Below the pieces are notes generated by a model. The model saw nothing but the letters and a program-made list of their open reading frames with translations, did not search any database and was not told where the DNA came from. 64,000 nucleotides of DNA. Origin: Streptomyces flavofungini. GTDB lineage: Bacteria; Actinomycetota; Actinomycetes; Streptomycetales; Streptomycetaceae. A program made the translations under genes and the position numbers. Below are positions 61,774 through 64,000 of the stretch, piece by piece. Location: NCBI RefSeq assembly GCF_014650815.1, contig NZ_BMVR01000001.1, forward strand, positions 248,001 to 312,000. The letters are read 5' to 3'. The first letter of the stretch is position 1. Each line of letters begins with the position of its first letter.

Positions 61774-63303
61774 ATGGCGATAGACACCTCCCCTCCCTCC
61801 CCCACGACCCCGGGCACCACCGGCACCACAGACACCACCGGCACTGCAGACACCACCGGCACCTCGGGCACCTCGGCACCGGGCGATGCCCCGAAGACCT
61901 CGGGCCGCGCGGCCGCCGGAGCCGCCGCGGCCGCCCCGGCCGCCCCCCGGCTCTCCCGCCGCGACCAGCTCATCCTCTTCGTGCTGTGCGCAGCGCAGTT
62001 CATGGTCGCCCTCGACTTCTCCGTACTGAACGTGGCCCTGCCCGTCCTCGGCTCGGACCTCGGCATGAGCCATGCCGCGCTCCAGTGGGCCGTCACCGCC
62101 TTCGCGCTGCCGTCCGGCGGCTTCCTGCTGCTCTTCGGGCGGTTCGGCGACCTCTTCGGACGGCGCAGGCTGTTCCTCGGCGGGCTCGCCCTGTTCGGCG
62201 CCGCCTCACTGCTCGCGACGCTCGCCTGGGACCCGGCGTCGTTCCTCGCCGGGCGGGCGCTGCAGGGCGTGGGCGCGGCGGCGATCGTGCCGACCGGCAT
62301 GTCGCTGCTCACCACGACCTTCCCCGAGGGCCCGCAGCGCGACCGCGCGCTCGGCATCTCCGGCACGCTGCTCTCCCTCGGCTTCACCGTCGGCATGGTC
62401 CTCGGCGGTGTCCTCACCGACACGCTCGGCTGGCGCTCCACGATGGGGCTGCTCACCCTGTTCGCCCTGCTCGTGCTCCCGCTGGCCCCCGGCCTGCTCC
62501 CCGAGTCCCGGACCCCGGACCGCCCGCGCCTCGACATCCCCGGCGCCGTCACCGTCACCGGCGGGCTGCTCGCCCTCATCTACGCCCTGTCCACCGCCGC
62601 CGAGCGCGGCTTCGGCGGCACCGACGTCATCGTCACGCTGATCGCGGGCGTGGTGCTGCTCGCCCTCTTCGGGTACGTCGAGTCGCGCGCCGCCGCGCCG
62701 CTGGTCTCGCTGCCGATGCTGCGGCGCCGCAGCGTCGCCTGGGGCAACCTCGCCGGGATCGTCACCTTCTCGATGATGACGACGGTCGTCTTCGTCCTCA
62801 CCCTCTACTTCCAGGACGTCCTGGACCTGTCCGCCTTCCAGACCGGCCTCGTCTTCGGCGTGCAGGGCGTGCTCTCCGTCGTCGCGGGCATGCTCGCGCC
62901 CAAGGTCATCGGGCGCTTCGGGCCGCGCCGCACCCTCGTCTGGGGGCTTCTCGGCCAGGGGCTGTTCGTGGCCGCGCTCATCGGGGTCGGGGAGCAGATG
63001 TGGTCCGTGTGGCTGGCGGCCGCCGCGATCTCCGTGGCCAGCATGTTCCACCTCGGTGCGATCGTCTCGTACGGGGTGACGGTGACGTCGGGCGTGCCCG
63101 ACTCGGAACAGGGCCTGGCCACCGGCCTCGTCACCTCCACCCAGCAGGTGGGCATCACCATCGGCATCCCCCTCCTCGGCATCCTCGCCACGACGTCGTC
63201 CGACGTCCTGACGGGCACCCGCACGGTCCTGGCCCTCGACGCGGCCATCGTCCTCGCCACCGCGGCACTCGTGGCCGTGGGCCTGCGCCCGCGCCGCCCC
63301 TAG
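61774..63303 (+). CDS. MFS exporter (DHA2 family)
   Basis: A 509-residue transporter. A Thr/Gly/Ala-rich N-tail of about 55 residues, with short TTDTTGT-type repeats, precedes RRDQLILFVLCAAQFMVALDFSVLNVALPVLGSDL. Motif A is LFGRFGDLFGRRRLFLGGL; motif C is GISGTLLSLGFTVGMVLGGVL. Fourteen helices are expected. ATG 61774 follows GGAGG. Probably controlled by the divergent MmyB-like regulator. The substrate is unknown. Confidence 0.9.
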   Translation: MAIDTSPPSPTTPGTTGTTDTTGTADTTGTSGTSAPGDAPKTSGRAAAGAAAAAPAAPRLSRRDQLILFVLCAAQFMVALDFSVLNVALPVLGSDLGMSHAALQWAVTAFALPSGGFLLLFGRFGDLFGRRRLFLGGLALFGAASLLATLAWDPASFLAGRALQGVGAAAIVPTGMSLLTTTFPEGPQRDRALGISGTLLSLGFTVGMVLGGVLTDTLGWRSTMGLLTLFALLVLPLAPGLLPESRTPDRPRLDIPGAVTVTGGLLALIYALSTAAERGFGGTDVIVTLIAGVVLLALFGYVESRAAAPLVSLPMLRRRSVAWGNLAGIVTFSMMTTVVFVLTLYFQDVLDLSAFQTGLVFGVQGVLSVVAGMLAPKVIGRFGPRRTLVWGLLGQGLFVAALIGVGEQMWSVWLAAAAISVASMFHLGAIVSYGVTVTSGVPDSEQGLATGLVTSTQQVGITIGIPLLGILATTSSDVLTGTRTVLALDAAIVLATAALVAVGLRPRRP

Positions 63304-63315
63304 GTCCGACCCATC

Positions 63316-63337
63316 GGACCGGCCCTAGGGCCGGTCC
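63316..63337. terminator. 22-bp perfect palindrome between convergent genes
   Basis: GGACCGGCCCT joins its exact reverse complement without a spacer. The TAG stop of the yjbR-like gene on the minus strand (63325-63327) lies on the axis, and the MFS stop is 13 bp before it. A bidirectional terminator is likely. Confidence 0.7.
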
Positions 63338-63681
63338 AGCCGAAGGCGTACGGCCCGGGGCAGCCCGGCGACCACCAAGTCGTACGAGTCCTCGATGAGT
63401 TCCCGGAGCTGGCGGTCGGGGAGGGCGCCGGACAGGGACACCGTGTTCCAGTGGCGCTTGTTCATGTGCCAGCCCGGGACGATCTCGGGGTGCGCAGCCC
63501 GGAGTTGGAGGGCGATCTCCGGCTCGCACTTGAGGTTCACGCGCAGGGGGTCCGCGTCCAGCGCCGACAGGGCGAAGAGCTTCCCGGCGACCTTGAAGAC
63601 CGAGGTGTCCGGGCCGAAGGGGAACTCCTCGACGGTGTCGTTGAAGGAGAGGCAGAAGGCCCGGAGTTCGGCGGGGGTCAT
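63325..63681 (-). CDS. MmcQ/YjbR-family protein
   Basis: A 118-residue protein with a CyaY-like double-wing fold. TPAELRAFCLSFNDTVEEFPFGPDTSVFKVAGKLFAL, VNLKCEPEIALQLRAAHPEIVPGWHMNKRHWNTV and LIEDSYDLVVAGL are the standard blocks. Some members bind DNA; most have no known role. ATG 63681 overlaps the upstream CorC-like stop (ATGA), so they form an operon. Confidence 0.92.
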   Translation of the reverse strand: MTPAELRAFCLSFNDTVEEFPFGPDTSVFKVAGKLFALSALDADPLRVNLKCEPEIALQLRAAHPEIVPGWHMNKRHWNTVSLSGALPDRQLRELIEDSYDLVVAGLPRAVRLRLDRP

Positions 63682-64000
63682 CGCGGGCCGCCTTCTCCGG
63701 GGCCGGGCCGCACCGGCGGCACCGGCTGCACCGGCTCCACAAGGACTGTGATGATCTTGTTGCGGCGCCCGGCCGCCGCCTCGGCGGTGAGCTTCAGGGC
63801 GCGCCCGTCGGGAAGGTCGACGACGGCCGAGGCCCCGGCGATGGGCACCCGCCCGAGGGCCTTGGCGAGCAGCCCGCCGACGGTCTCGACGTCCTCGTCG
63901 TCGTAGGACTCCAGGCCGTACAGCTCGCCGAGGTCGCCGATGTCGAGGCGGGCGGTGACGCGGTGGCAGTCGCCGTCGAGTTCCTCGACGGGCGGCAGCT
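63678..64000 (-). CDS. CorC/HlyC (CNNM-type) transporter-associated domain, C-terminal fragment
   Basis: The frame is open to the window edge, so the start is outside. The visible 106 residues, LPPVEELDGDCHRVTARLDI then GDLGELYGLESYDDEDVETVGGLLAKALGRVP and AVVDLPDGRALKLTAEAAAGRRNKI, form the CorC_HlyC domain that ends hemolysin-family CBS-domain membrane proteins (Mg/Co efflux-related). A Pro/Val-rich tail follows. The membrane and CBS parts lie upstream. In Streptomyces this gene usually sits close to era. Confidence 0.85.
   Translation of the reverse strand, partial: LPPVEELDGDCHRVTARLDIGDLGELYGLESYDDEDVETVGGLLAKALGRVPIAGASAVVDLPDGRALKLTAEAAAGRRNKIITVLVEPVQPVPPVRPGPGEGGPR

Overview
This is a high-GC actinobacterial chromosome segment, almost certainly Streptomyces. 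The signs are strong third-position GC bias, GTG starts with GGAGG-type ribosome sites, overlapping GTGA/ATGA operon junctions, small Streptomyces-type regulator families (XRE/DUF5753 with DUF397, roadblock, MmyB-like, ROK), rare TTA codons, and intergenic repeats typical of the genus. I found no rRNA, tRNA, phage, transposase or CRISPR array. The first and last genes are cut by the window edges.

Regions. 1-4.7 kb: end of an APC-type permease, a carbohydrate ABC importer (binding protein plus two permeases), an ArsR-type regulator with a perfect 18-bp palindrome, and a roadblock protein. 4.9-9.5 kb: secreted tripeptidyl aminopeptidase and pyruvate phosphate dikinase. 9.5-16.4 kb: a 480-bp gap full of dyads, a ROK regulator divergent from two glycosidase-like genes (one with a TTA codon), a 21-bp minisatellite, and dusB. 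16.5-24 kb: a MmyB-type regulator divergent from an MFS pump, a second MFS pump, an aldo/keto reductase, a TetR regulator and a GMC oxidoreductase with TTA as codon 3. 24-31 kb: a conserved core with glyS, znuACB, zur, uppS and recO; two Zur-box-like sites precede znuA. 31-37 kb: small accessory genes, including a DUF6247-like gene followed by a frameshifted partner, XRE/DUF397, a membrane protein, an ornithine cyclodeaminase-like gene, and a TetR regulator divergent from a SnoaL-like/NmrA-like pair.

37-48.4 kb is the most coherent accessory block. It holds a GH42 beta-galactosidase in operon with a FadR-type GntR regulator, a divergent dipeptide-type ABC importer with a fused permease-ATPase, a DapA/NanA-type aldolase, and a secreted sialidase. 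A 16-bp motif, TRGGACGTRGGAYSTC, occurs at the regulator, in the gap before the importer, and just upstream of the sialidase. I infer a regulon for using sialylated galactosides.

48.9-64 kb: a NarL-type two-component system, an MMPL exporter, a TerB-like protein, leuA with a Leu-rich leader peptide (attenuation), an intracellular M4 protease next to its emfourin-like inhibitor, a GH1 beta-glucosidase, era, a cytidine-deaminase-like protein lacking catalytic residues, a second MmyB-regulator/MFS pair, a YjbR protein, and the end of a CorC/HlyC-family protein.
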